DNA from: Roseivirga ehrenbergii
GTDB taxonomy: Bacteria; Bacteroidota; Bacteroidia; Cytophagales; Cyclobacteriaceae
Reading direction: 5' to 3'
Assembly: GCF_001593005.1 (NCBI RefSeq)
Contig: NZ_LQZQ01000045.1
Coordinates: forward strand, 434,001-498,000
Length of the DNA stretch: 64,000 bases
In this document: positions 1-8,447 of the stretch, piece after piece
How the letters are laid out: each line of letters begins with the position of its first letter
Position numbering within the stretch: position 1 is the first letter of the stretch
Notes under the pieces: generated by a model
Told to the model about the DNA's origin: nothing
The model's input: only the letters and a program-made list of their open reading frames with translations
Database searches by the model: none
Translations under genes and position numbers: made by a program

Positions 1-1659
1 TACCTCTGTATTGCGCTCCGAATTGGTTTGTATTTCCAGAATTTTGGCATTCTTAGAAGTGGTGAAGAACGCTTCTAAGTAATCTTTTAAATCTTTTAGG
101 TTCGAGCAGCAATGGTATTCAAAACCAAAGTCTTTTGCCGTATTTTCAGCATTTAGCTTTTGCTTAGTTTCGAAGTATTCTTCTAGCTCGGGTTGACGTT
201 TTGGACCGTCAATCATTCTGAAAATTCCGCCTCCATGATTGTTAAAAACAATAACACGCAAATTCTTGAGGTTGTAATTGTGCCAAAAAGCATTGCGGTC
301 ATAGAAGAAGGCCATATCGCCCGTAAACAATACGACAGGCGATTTTTGAGATAAGGCAGCTCCAACGGCAGTACTATTACTACCATCTATTCCACTCGTT
401 CCTCGGTTCGCGAAAATCTCTACCTGCTTATTTTTTGGTGCACCAATAATGTTTGCGTAGCGAATTGCCATACTATTTGCGAAGTGCAGTTTTGCCTTGT
501 TTGGAACTACATTTAGCACAGCATTAAATGCCTGAAATTCGCTGAATTTCTTCATTTTTATGAAACTAGCCTTGGCTGTTTCAACAACTTGGTTTACCTG
601 TTGCCATTGATTTAAGTAGCTGAAGCTACCTTTACCATCTACATGCTGAACAAATTCACCAAAGAAAATTTCTGGATCAATTTTTATCAATTCTGTTAGG
701 TGCTGCAGGCTGTCGTTTAATTTTTCTGAAGAAGAAATATGCCAGTGTTCCGTAGGAGGGTTGTTTCTTAAGTACAGCTTTAAGTTTTTGGAAATTAGAG
801 ACTTGCCTAGCGTAATTAGTAGCGTTGGAGCTAATTCTCTATTGATAGTATTGAGCTGAGGATTCAAGAAAGAATCTTGGTTGGAGATCACTCCAGGTAA
901 GTCATGTTGATTAGAGATGACGTCTGCGATAATTGGAATGCCAGCTTTTTCCGCAAAGCGATACAGAGCAGTATGCAACGGTTTAGAATATTCCATTTGC
1001 CCTAGCACAATTGCTTTTCTTGTATGATTTTGCCATTTTTTACCAAGGCTCATCCATTGTGCGAGATGAATATTTCCTTGAAATGGAGTGTTCTTGATTA
1101 CCCTAACTTCGGGAAAGTTTACAAGCTCATTTGAATCAGGATAGAATGGTTCTCTAATTGGTACATTGATATGAACAGGGCCTTTTCTGCCAATGCTGGC
1201 ATTAATGGCTTCATTCACAATTCGATTGCAATGCCATTTGGCATCTTCATGATTTACTTCAACCGGAAGGTCATAACTTGCTAAAACATGCTTTCCGTAA
1301 ATATTTGATTGCTGAATGGTTTGCCCATCATACTGATTTGTCCATTCAGGAGGACGATCTGCGGTAAGGATCAACAAAGGAATTTCCTGATAAAATGCCT
1401 CAGCTATGGCAGGGGCATAATTATAGGCTGCTGAACCTGAAGTGCAGATTAGAGCTACTGGTTTGTTTTGTTGCTGCGCCATTCCCATTGCAATAAAAGC
1501 AGCAGAACGTTCGTCAGGAATTATTTTAGTCTCAATTTCTGGGTGACGTACAAATGCCAAAGTAAGCGCAGCCGACCTCGAGCCCGGTGAAATGATAGCC
1601 GATTCAATGCCATGTGCGGCACAAACACTTGCTATATCGTAGATGTGTTGAAGGATCAA
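1..1659 (-). CDS. menD: MenD, SEPHCHC synthase (C-terminus cut by window edge)
   Basis: Thiamine-diphosphate enzyme of menaquinone synthesis that joins 2-oxoglutarate to isochorismate. The N-terminus carries SPGSRSAALT (about residues 24-33). The C-terminal half has NRGTSGIDGSNSTA followed by GDMAFFYD, the expected cofactor-binding region. There is no ATG near the N-terminus. The start is the TTG at 1659-1657, whose last two bases overlap the TGA of the upstream menF gene, so the two are probably translationally coupled. 553 codons are present and only the last few residues should lie outside the window, judging from the family length of about 560-580. It forms an operon with menF and the thioesterase gene. 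Confidence 0.93.
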   Translation of the reverse strand, partial: MILQHIYDIASVCAAHGIESAIISPGSRSAALTLAFVRHPEIETKIIPDERSAAFIAMGMAQQQNKPVALICTSGSAAYNYAPAIAEAFYQEIPLLILTADRPPEWTNQYDGQTIQQSNIYGKHVLASYDLPVEVNHEDAKWHCNRIVNEAINASIGRKGPVHINVPIREPFYPDSNELVNFPEVRVIKNTPFQGNIHLAQWMSLGKKWQNHTRKAIVLGQMEYSKPLHTALYRFAEKAGIPIIADVISNQHDLPGVISNQDSFLNPQLNTINRELAPTLLITLGKSLISKNLKLYLRNNPPTEHWHISSSEKLNDSLQHLTELIKIDPEIFFGEFVQHVDGKGSFSYLNQWQQVNQVVETAKASFIKMKKFSEFQAFNAVLNVVPNKAKLHFANSMAIRYANIIGAPKNKQVEIFANRGTSGIDGSNSTAVGAALSQKSPVVLFTGDMAFFYDRNAFWHNYNLKNLRVIVFNNHGGGIFRMIDGPKRQPELEEYFETKQKLNAENTAKDFGFEYHCCSNLKDLKDYLEAFFTTSKNAKILEIQTNSERNTEV

Positions 1660-2882
1660 GATTGTGAATTCAAGATATTAAGTAATGTATTGAATTTCAT
1701 TTCAGTTTCTTCAAATTCCTTTTCAGAAACAGAGTCTTCTGTTACTCCAGCACCAGCATAAAGGATTGCACTGTTTTCAAGTAACTGCATACAGCGAAGG
1801 TTAACGAAAATAGAAGTCTTTTGGTCATTTTGAACTGGCCCTAAAAAACCTGAGTAAAACGATCGGTCAAAGCCTTCATGTTGCTGAATAAAGTTTAAAG
1901 CTGCTTCTTTAGGCATTCCGGCAATAGCAGAAGTAGGGTGTAATAACTCTAACATTACGGTACCAAGCTCAGGGAAATTCGTTTCCTTCATGTTTACTTC
2001 AAACTCTGTTTTAAGGTGAAGTAAATTCCCGGCAATAATCGTTTTTGGCCCTTTCTCCTCGTATTCTCTAAGCCTAATTTTCTTAAAGCAGTTAATGATG
2101 TATCGGCTTACCAGCGCCTGCTCCTCGATCTCTTTTTGTGTCCATGCAGTGTCAGAAATGGGTTTAGCGATATCTCTTCTTTGCGTTCCTGCCAAAGCCA
2201 CAGTCTTAAACTGCGAGTGATTGACCTCTAAAAGTAATTCCGGAGTAGCGCCCAACCAAGTTCCTGTTTCGGGCATAGAAACAATTGAAACGAAGGCGTT
2301 TGCATAAGCATCGCACAATTGAAGGTACTTGGTGATTAAATCAAAATCGACATTAAGAGAAATAGCTTTCGACCTAGCGGGTACAACTTTCTGGAATTCG
2401 TTATTCTTGATGGCTTCAACCCCAAGCTGCACTAAATCTTTATAATCAAGGTCAGCACCTTTTATGTCCTGATCTTTTACATGGTATTTTAGTTTCTCCT
2501 CTGGCTTTTGGAATTGTTGTTTTAGTTGCATGAAGAACTTTGCCTGAAGCGCATTTTCCTCGCTAGTTAAGTCTTCATGCTGAATGATTTCATCAAAATC
2601 AAAGGAGACGTGGAAATCACTTTTAATAAATAATGTGGCACTACTTTTTGGGTCGAAAGGAGAGAAGATAAAGCCTTTCTCGGAAGTTTCTAGATCGGGT
2701 CTTTCAACTTCCTGGGCGCTGCTAAAAGACACCATTAGATTGACTTCCTTTTGATGCGGTGCTCGCCAAACGGCCAATGGTAGTCCTAAATTTACGGCTA
2801 CCTGAAATATTGATCTTAGCGTATGAGTCTTTTCAAATCCCGTAAAATCAAGGGATGATATTGCTGATTGCTTTTGATTCAT
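1656..2882 (-). CDS. menF: MenF-type isochorismate synthase
   Basis: Chorismate-binding enzyme (408 aa) that converts chorismate to isochorismate, the first committed step to menaquinone. Visible family motifs are GATPELLLEV in the middle, HPTSAIAGMPKEAA and FYSGFLG, and near the C-terminus GAGVTEDSVSEKEFEETEMK, which supplies the metal-binding glutamates. Length is normal for MenF/EntC. Because it sits directly upstream of menD with stop/start overlap, MenF is preferred over siderophore-type EntC. It is 3 bases downstream of the thioesterase gene in the same orientation. Confidence 0.92.
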   Translation of the reverse strand: MNQKQSAISSLDFTGFEKTHTLRSIFQVAVNLGLPLAVWRAPHQKEVNLMVSFSSAQEVERPDLETSEKGFIFSPFDPKSSATLFIKSDFHVSFDFDEIIQHEDLTSEENALQAKFFMQLKQQFQKPEEKLKYHVKDQDIKGADLDYKDLVQLGVEAIKNNEFQKVVPARSKAISLNVDFDLITKYLQLCDAYANAFVSIVSMPETGTWLGATPELLLEVNHSQFKTVALAGTQRRDIAKPISDTAWTQKEIEEQALVSRYIINCFKKIRLREYEEKGPKTIIAGNLLHLKTEFEVNMKETNFPELGTVMLELLHPTSAIAGMPKEAALNFIQQHEGFDRSFYSGFLGPVQNDQKTSIFVNLRCMQLLENSAILYAGAGVTEDSVSEKEFEETEMKFNTLLNILNSQS

Positions 2883-2885
2883 TTC

Positions 2886-3305
2886 TTACTTTTTATCCAT
2901 CACCGCCATAGTGATTCTACTGATACAGACCAGGTCATCGTTTTCGTTGGTAATTTTAATTTCCCAAACCTGTGTTTTTCTTCCAACATGATGTGGTCTT
3001 GCCACTGCATAAACCCAGCCTTCTCTTACAGACTTAATATGGTTCCCGTTGATTTCTAAACCTACACAATATTGTTTTTCAGGGTCTACTACAGAATGCG
3101 CAGCAATACTACCAAGTGTTTCGGCCAATGCCATAGACGCCCCGCCATGTAACAGACCCAAAGGTTGTTTTGTTCTATGGTCAACAGGCATTTTGGCGCG
3201 CATAAAGTCAGCACCTATTTCTGTAACCTCTATACCCAAATGTTCAACCATGGTATTCTTGCTGAACTGATTAACTATTGAAATATTAACTCCCGGATGA
3301 AACAT
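2886..3305 (-). CDS. menI: Hotdog-fold thioesterase, probable DHNA-CoA hydrolase (MenI-like)
   Basis: PaaI/YdiI-type hotdog thioesterase (139 aa). The hallmark GLLHGGASMALAETLGS (about residues 49-65) contains the catalytic Glu in the AET segment. YdiI-like enzymes hydrolyse 1,4-dihydroxy-2-naphthoyl-CoA in menaquinone synthesis, and the position as first gene of a menI-menF-menD unit makes that role likely. Other acyl-CoA substrates cannot be excluded from sequence alone. The first ATG (3305) is only about 60 bases from the divergent phosphatase start at 3366. Residues 1-16 are less typical, so a start at an internal Met (residue 19) is possible. Confidence 0.8.
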   Translation of the reverse strand: MFHPGVNISIVNQFSKNTMVEHLGIEVTEIGADFMRAKMPVDHRTKQPLGLLHGGASMALAETLGSIAAHSVVDPEKQYCVGLEINGNHIKSVREGWVYAVARPHHVGRKTQVWEIKITNENDDLVCISRITMAVMDKK

Positions 3306-3365
3306 GAAGGTTCTGAATTAGTTTCTAGATTTGTGCCTGAATTGGGCAAAAATAGAACAAAATTG

Positions 3366-3983
3366 ATGATCAAAAAAATCTACCTTACCCGCCACGGACA
3401 GACAGATTTTAACAAACAGGGAATTGTGCAAGGCAGAGGTGTAGATTCTGACCTAAATGAAATGGGAAGGGCTCAGGCTCAGGCATTTCATGAAGCGTAC
3501 AAGCATATTCCTTTTGATAAGCTCTACATTTCTTCGCTTAAAAGAACCGCACAGTCTATGGAGAATTTTATTCAGCAAGGCTTACCTTATGAAGCGCTGC
3601 CTGAGTTGGATGAGATTAGCTGGGGTATTCACGAAGGGGCAGAAGTAAACGAAGAGCAGCACGCTTATTACTTCGAAATGATAAACAGTTGGCAAAGAGG
3701 CGAAACGCACAAGGCTATTGAAGGCGGAGAGAGCCCTGAGGGTTTGGCGCAGAGGTTACGTGCTGGGCTATCTTATATTATGGCCAAAGAGAACGAAAAT
3801 AACGTTTTGATTTGCATGCACGGCCGAGCTATGCGTTTAATGCTGGCCACTATTTTTAATTACCCAATTAGCGGAATGGATTATTTTCTACACAATAATT
3901 TGGGCCTTTACGAGATTACCTACACCGGAAAAACCTTTGTGTTAGATAGGTATAATGAAATTAGTCATTTGCGCCATCTATAG
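3366..3983 (+). CDS. Histidine phosphatase family protein
   Basis: Phosphoglycerate-mutase-like acid phosphatase. The phosphohistidine motif YLTRHGQTDFN is right at the N-terminus. SSLKRTAQSM and the C-terminal CMHGRAMR, which carries the second catalytic His, are also present. The ATG at 3366 is chosen over an in-frame ATG at 3297 because family members begin just before the RHG motif and the longer form would overlap the divergent thioesterase gene. The substrate is unknown. Its 3' end overlaps the end of the convergent TPR gene by 23 bases. Confidence 0.85.
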   Translation: MIKKIYLTRHGQTDFNKQGIVQGRGVDSDLNEMGRAQAQAFHEAYKHIPFDKLYISSLKRTAQSMENFIQQGLPYEALPELDEISWGIHEGAEVNEEQHAYYFEMINSWQRGETHKAIEGGESPEGLAQRLRAGLSYIMAKENENNVLICMHGRAMRLMLATIFNYPISGMDYFLHNNLGLYEITYTGKTFVLDRYNEISHLRHL

Positions 3984-5457
3984 TGGCCAAGGCTATTTTG
4001 GCTTTACTATCTAAGCTGTTTTTATAAGGATGCTTTTTAAATTCTAATACCTTATTGAAATATGCTTTTGCTTGCTCATTGTCTTTTTCTTCCAATTTTA
4101 TGTAGCCCATTTGAAGGAAAGAATTGGGTATGAAATAAGACTCTGGGAGTATGTTTGCGTTTGAAGTTACCTCCTCATAAAGCTCCATAGCTTCAGCGTA
4201 ATTCGACTTGAGCTGCGCTAATCTTGCCTTTCTATAGGTGATTTCATGAACCTCCATAATGGTTAATTTCTCAAGGTTCAGTTTAGAAATGGCTTTGCTG
4301 GCCAATGTATAGTAGCCACCATCAATAGCGTATCTGATTTGGAGTAGTTTAAAATTAGGCAACGCGTCTGCTTCCAAAATAGCTGAGGCATTTTTATCTG
4401 CTTCTGAGGTAGCACCTTCCGTGGTCTTTGCTTCTTCCCAGTATTGTTTAAATGAAGTGTTTTTCCCTAAGAAGTATTCACACATCGCCACCTTCATTCT
4501 CGAGTCTTTTAGCTGGTTTCTTCCTTTAAATTGATTGATATACTCTAAATAATGCGTTTTGGCTTGATTGTACATTCCACCCTGAAAAAGTGCTTCGGCC
4601 AGTAAGTATTCAAATAATAGGGGAGCTCTGGCTTCTTGGTTTTCTAAGGCTTCTGCTAGTAGCTGGGCAGCTTCATTTGCATTGTGTGCTTTCATCAAAA
4701 TGAGAGAAGAAATATACACTTCAGCCATTGTTTTCTGGTTAGAAGTATTGTTTTTAAGGTTCTCTAAAGCTTCTTCATGTTGCTCTAAAAGGTAAGATTC
4801 AATCATGGAAGAAATGAGCGTTGCTTCAAGTGTAAAAGGAGTAGATTCTTTAGAGAGCTCCTTCAAATGCATTAATCCATTTTCCACATCACCTTCAAGC
4901 CCCAATACATTTAATATCCATTGTTGATTATCGGGAACAGCCCCGAAAATAACCTGAAGCAAACCCATGGTTTTAAAATTGAGTTTGAAATCTGGGTATT
5001 TATCAATGTTGTCTTCCGTAATTTTGTAAGCATTTCTTAACCCCCATACGCCATTCAGCGTGTTTCCGAATTTAAGTTTTACAAACGCCCATTGCATTTT
5101 GATTTCCGCTCTGAAGAAATCGATATATGGAGATTCAGTTGAAGTATTTTCAAGTTGTTTTAATCTTTCGCTTTCATTCTTTTTCAGAACATCATAGCGT
5201 TCTTCATCTTCACTGAAAATAAGTTCTAATACATCGTTAAGGTTAGCAATATATAGCTCACTCATCGGTATTTCTGTGCTTTCCAAAGACGATAGGATAG
5301 ATTTTGAGGCTTTGAAGTTTAAATTCAAAGTGGTATGGTAGGCCAAGTCAAAGTTGGGAGTTTGACTCTGGGCAAAGCTACTTACTTGTGTTAAAATGAA
5401 AAATGGATAGACGAAAACGCCTATCCATTTTTTTATTTTTGGATACATTAATATCAA
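3961..5457 (-). CDS. Exported tetratricopeptide-repeat protein
   Basis: 498 aa. An N-terminal hydrophobic stretch (about residues 12-28) ends in SSFAQSQ, consistent with a Sec signal peptide cleaved after Ala-Gln. The rest is alpha-helical with TPR-like repeats, clearest at about residues 270-330 and 400-480. It is probably a periplasmic or outer-membrane-associated scaffold and no catalytic motif is visible. It starts one base after the stop of the zinc-ribbon gene, so the Nif3, zinc-ribbon and TPR genes look like one operon. Confidence 0.75.
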   Translation of the reverse strand: MILMYPKIKKWIGVFVYPFFILTQVSSFAQSQTPNFDLAYHTTLNLNFKASKSILSSLESTEIPMSELYIANLNDVLELIFSEDEERYDVLKKNESERLKQLENTSTESPYIDFFRAEIKMQWAFVKLKFGNTLNGVWGLRNAYKITEDNIDKYPDFKLNFKTMGLLQVIFGAVPDNQQWILNVLGLEGDVENGLMHLKELSKESTPFTLEATLISSMIESYLLEQHEEALENLKNNTSNQKTMAEVYISSLILMKAHNANEAAQLLAEALENQEARAPLLFEYLLAEALFQGGMYNQAKTHYLEYINQFKGRNQLKDSRMKVAMCEYFLGKNTSFKQYWEEAKTTEGATSEADKNASAILEADALPNFKLLQIRYAIDGGYYTLASKAISKLNLEKLTIMEVHEITYRKARLAQLKSNYAEAMELYEEVTSNANILPESYFIPNSFLQMGYIKLEEKDNEQAKAYFNKVLEFKKHPYKNSLDSKAKIALATIDGAND

Positions 5458-5458
5458 A

Positions 5459-6238
5459 TTAAGCTTTAGTTGCAGCTCTTCTGCTTCTTTTTGGTTTCGC
5501 TTCTTCTACAACGATCTCGTCCGTAACGTCTGCTAAAATTCTTCCACAGTGCTCACATACAATAATTTTCTTACGCTCACGAATATCAGCTTGTCTTTGA
5601 GGAGGAACAACATTGAAACATCCACCACAAGCACCTCTATCTACAGGAACTACTGCTAAACCGTTTCTTGCGTTATCGCGAAGTTTGTTGTAAGAAACTA
5701 AAAGTCTTTCTTCGATGTCTTTAGTCGCTTTTGTTCTTGCGTTCATTAGCTTCTGCTCGTCATCGTGACTTTCTTTGGTCAAAGTTTCGAGTTCGCCTTT
5801 TTTGCTACTCAAATCTTTAGCTCTTTCGGCTAATTCCTCTTCAGTCTTGGCGATTTCACCATTCTTGATTTCGATTTTTGCGAAGGCTTCTTTGATTCTC
5901 TTTTCAGAAATTTGAATCTCTAGGTTTTGAAGCTCAATTTCTTTTGTAATGGCATCATACTCACGGTTGTTACGCACGTTCATTTGTTGCTCATTGTATT
6001 TTTTGATTAGCGCCTCAGAGTTTTTAATCTGGGTCTTATAATCTGCAATACTAGTTTCAAGATCTCCAGCCTCAGACTTGAATTTATCAATTCTTGTCTG
6101 GTATCCAGCGATCTCATCTTCTAAATCAGCTACTTCATCAGGTAGGGCACCTCTTACTTTTTTGATTTCATCCAATTCAGAATCAATTCTCTGAAGATTA
6201 GTAAGGGCGTCAAGTTTTTGTGCTACAGTCTTTTCCAT
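5459..6238 (-). CDS. Coiled-coil protein with C-terminal C4 zinc ribbon
   Basis: 259 aa. Residues 1-180 form a long, charged antiparallel coiled coil. The C-terminal part has a four-cysteine zinc ribbon (GACGGCFNVV, then VCEHCGRIL), followed by a basic tail KPKRSRRAATKA. This is the DUF164/zf-RING_7 family, very often encoded beside Nif3 as it is here (10 bases downstream). Family members have been linked to nucleic-acid or ribosome-associated roles, but the exact function here is not established. Confidence 0.85.
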   Translation of the reverse strand: MEKTVAQKLDALTNLQRIDSELDEIKKVRGALPDEVADLEDEIAGYQTRIDKFKSEAGDLETSIADYKTQIKNSEALIKKYNEQQMNVRNNREYDAITKEIELQNLEIQISEKRIKEAFAKIEIKNGEIAKTEEELAERAKDLSSKKGELETLTKESHDDEQKLMNARTKATKDIEERLLVSYNKLRDNARNGLAVVPVDRGACGGCFNVVPPQRQADIRERKKIIVCEHCGRILADVTDEIVVEEAKPKRSRRAATKA

Positions 6239-6248
6239 TCACGTTTTT

Positions 6249-7346
6249 TTAGAAGTACAGTACGGGGTTCGTATTCACCTCTGTCAAATAGGTTGCAATA
6301 TTAGCAAATTTTTCTGTCAATAATGAATGCAAAAGCTCTTTTGTAAACTTTTCGCTTTCATAATGCCCAATGTCTGCAATCATTGTTTTCCCCTCACCAT
6401 CAAAGAACTCATGATACTTGAAATCTCCGGTCACAAAAGCATCGGCATTTTGGATCATAGCAGCAGATAAAAGGAAGCTGCCGGCTCCACCGCAAAGTGC
6501 TACTGTCTTGATCGAGTCTGTATTTTTGGCGGTGTAACGAATGGTATTCAGTTCCATAGTTTGTTTCAAATGCGTTAGGAATTCTTGGCTTGTCATTTCC
6601 TTTTCTAGTTGTCCAATCATTCCAGAACCCACTTCTTGGTTTTCATTTTCTAACTGGCTGATATAATAAGCTACTTCCTCATAAGGATGGTTTTCCTTTA
6701 AAGTGCAAATAACTTTACTGCTTAAATAACTCGGATACATGATTTCTACCCGGTCTTCATCCACATGTTCTAGCTGACCTCTTTCACCAATTACCGGATT
6801 GGCTTTTTCGTTGGGTTTAAAGCTGCCGGTTCCATTTACTTTAAAACTACAGTGTGAATAATTTCCTATTTCCCCAGCGCCAGCAGAATAAAGTGCATCG
6901 AGTACCTTGTTTGTATCTTCCTTGGGAATGAACACCACGAGCTTTTCTAAAAGTTGATTTTTAGGAGCTAATATTCGTGTATTAATTAGTCCAATTTTAT
7001 TAGCAATTTTTTGATTCACACCCAAATACACATTGTCTAAATTGGTGTGAATGGCATAAATAGCGATGTCGTTTTTTATGGCTTTAATAATGGTTCGCTC
7101 CACATAATTTTTTCCATTGAGCTTTTTAAGGCCTTTGAAAACGATTGGATGATGGGCGACAATCAGATTGCACTTTTTGTTAATAGCATCGTCAATAACA
7201 GACTCAATGCAGTCCAAGCTCACCATTATTCCACTTACATTCCAGTTTTTATCTCCGGTGATTAAACCTGAATTGTCGTAAGACTCTTGATATGCTGGAG
7301 GTGCAAGTTTTTCCAGTTCTTCAATGATCTCCTTGATTTTTACCAT
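6249..7346 (-). CDS. Nif3-like dinuclear metal-centre protein
   Basis: 365 aa, the long NIF3/YqfO form with a PII/CutA-like insert between the two halves. Metal-ligand motifs are VAHHPIVFKG and HTNLDNVY in the first half and DIGHYESEKF near the C-terminus. Members assemble as hexameric toroids with a dimetal site, and the physiological substrate is unsettled (often labelled GTP cyclohydrolase I type 2). It leads an operon with the zinc-ribbon and TPR genes and is divergent from lpxK across 41 bases. Confidence 0.9.
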   Translation of the reverse strand: MVKIKEIIEELEKLAPPAYQESYDNSGLITGDKNWNVSGIMVSLDCIESVIDDAINKKCNLIVAHHPIVFKGLKKLNGKNYVERTIIKAIKNDIAIYAIHTNLDNVYLGVNQKIANKIGLINTRILAPKNQLLEKLVVFIPKEDTNKVLDALYSAGAGEIGNYSHCSFKVNGTGSFKPNEKANPVIGERGQLEHVDEDRVEIMYPSYLSSKVICTLKENHPYEEVAYYISQLENENQEVGSGMIGQLEKEMTSQEFLTHLKQTMELNTIRYTAKNTDSIKTVALCGGAGSFLLSAAMIQNADAFVTGDFKYHEFFDGEGKTMIADIGHYESEKFTKELLHSLLTEKFANIATYLTEVNTNPVLYF

Positions 7347-7387
7347 CTTTGTAACTTTTAGAATGCTAAGATAGAAACCTGAATAGA

Positions 7388-8446
7388 ATGAAACTCTTAC
7401 GATGGATATTATTTCCCATTTCTGCCCTTTATGGTGGGCTAATGAGTTTCAGAAATCACCTTTACAATATAGGCAAGAAGCCTCAGGTTGAATTTGACCG
7501 TACCGTGATTTCGGTTGGTAACCTTTCTATGGGTGGAACCGGGAAAACGCCTATGGTGGAGTACTTAATCAGGTTACTACAAAAGGATTATCGATTGGCC
7601 ACTTTAAGTAGAGGCTACGGAAGGAAAACTAGAGGCTATAGAATGGCTTCCGAAACCGATACTGCTGAAACAATGGGGGATGAGCCCTATCAATATTATA
7701 GAAAGTTCGGAACAAATATCTCAGTGTGCGTTGGTGAAGAAAGAGTTATAGCCATTCCTTCTGCGCTTATGGAGAAGGAGGATATTGAGGTTTTTCTTTT
7801 AGATGATGCCTATCAGCATAGAAAAGTAGCCAGAGATTTCAATATTCTTTTGAGCGATTTTAATCACCCTTTTTACGAAGATTATATTTTGCCTACTGGT
7901 GAATTACGCGAAAGTAGAAGTGGAGCCAAAAGGGCAGATTGTGTTATTATCACCAAAAGCCCAGAAACTATTGATGAACAGGAGCGAAGGGAAATTAAGG
8001 TGAATGTAAAAGTCTATTTAGGAGAAAAGCCAGTGTTCTTTAGTAGGATTATTTATGATGAACCAAAGCCAGTGTTTAAGGAGCAGTTAGGTGAATTAAT
8101 AAAAGGAAGCACTGTGTTATTGCTAACAGCTATTGCCGACAATAAAATGTTCAAAACTGAGGTTGAAAGAAACTACAGTATAAAACAGGAGTTTGTTTTT
8201 CAAGATCATCACGGTTTTACTGCAAAGGACTTAGACGGTTTACTGACTTATTTACAGACACAGAAAGAAGAGATAAAGATTGTAACGACAGAGAAAGACA
8301 TGGTACGACTTTTGACACTTGCCGAGCATCCACTTTTTAAGAAGACAACGGCTTTTTATATTCCCATTCGCTTTGAACTGGAAGAAGAAGAGAAGTTTAC
8401 CAGTCGGTTGTTTAAAGTGCTAGAACAAAAGAAAAACCTCAATTGA
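7388..8446 (+). CDS. lpxK: LpxK, tetraacyldisaccharide 4'-kinase
   Basis: 352 aa inner-membrane-associated kinase that adds the 4'-phosphate of lipid A. The P-loop is NLSMGGTGKTPMVEYL (about residues 46-61). LLDDAYQHRKVARD supplies the downstream Asp/His motif typical of LpxK, and the first 20 residues form a hydrophobic membrane anchor. Length fits the family. The porin gene begins immediately after its stop codon. A promoter-like CATCTTTG (one mismatch to TAnnTTTG) lies about 35 bases upstream of the ATG. Confidence 0.93.
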   Translation: MKLLRWILFPISALYGGLMSFRNHLYNIGKKPQVEFDRTVISVGNLSMGGTGKTPMVEYLIRLLQKDYRLATLSRGYGRKTRGYRMASETDTAETMGDEPYQYYRKFGTNISVCVGEERVIAIPSALMEKEDIEVFLLDDAYQHRKVARDFNILLSDFNHPFYEDYILPTGELRESRSGAKRADCVIITKSPETIDEQERREIKVNVKVYLGEKPVFFSRIIYDEPKPVFKEQLGELIKGSTVLLLTAIADNKMFKTEVERNYSIKQEFVFQDHHGFTAKDLDGLLTYLQTQKEEIKIVTTEKDMVRLLTLAEHPLFKKTTAFYIPIRFELEEEEKFTSRLFKVLEQKKNLN

Positions 8447-8447
8447 A

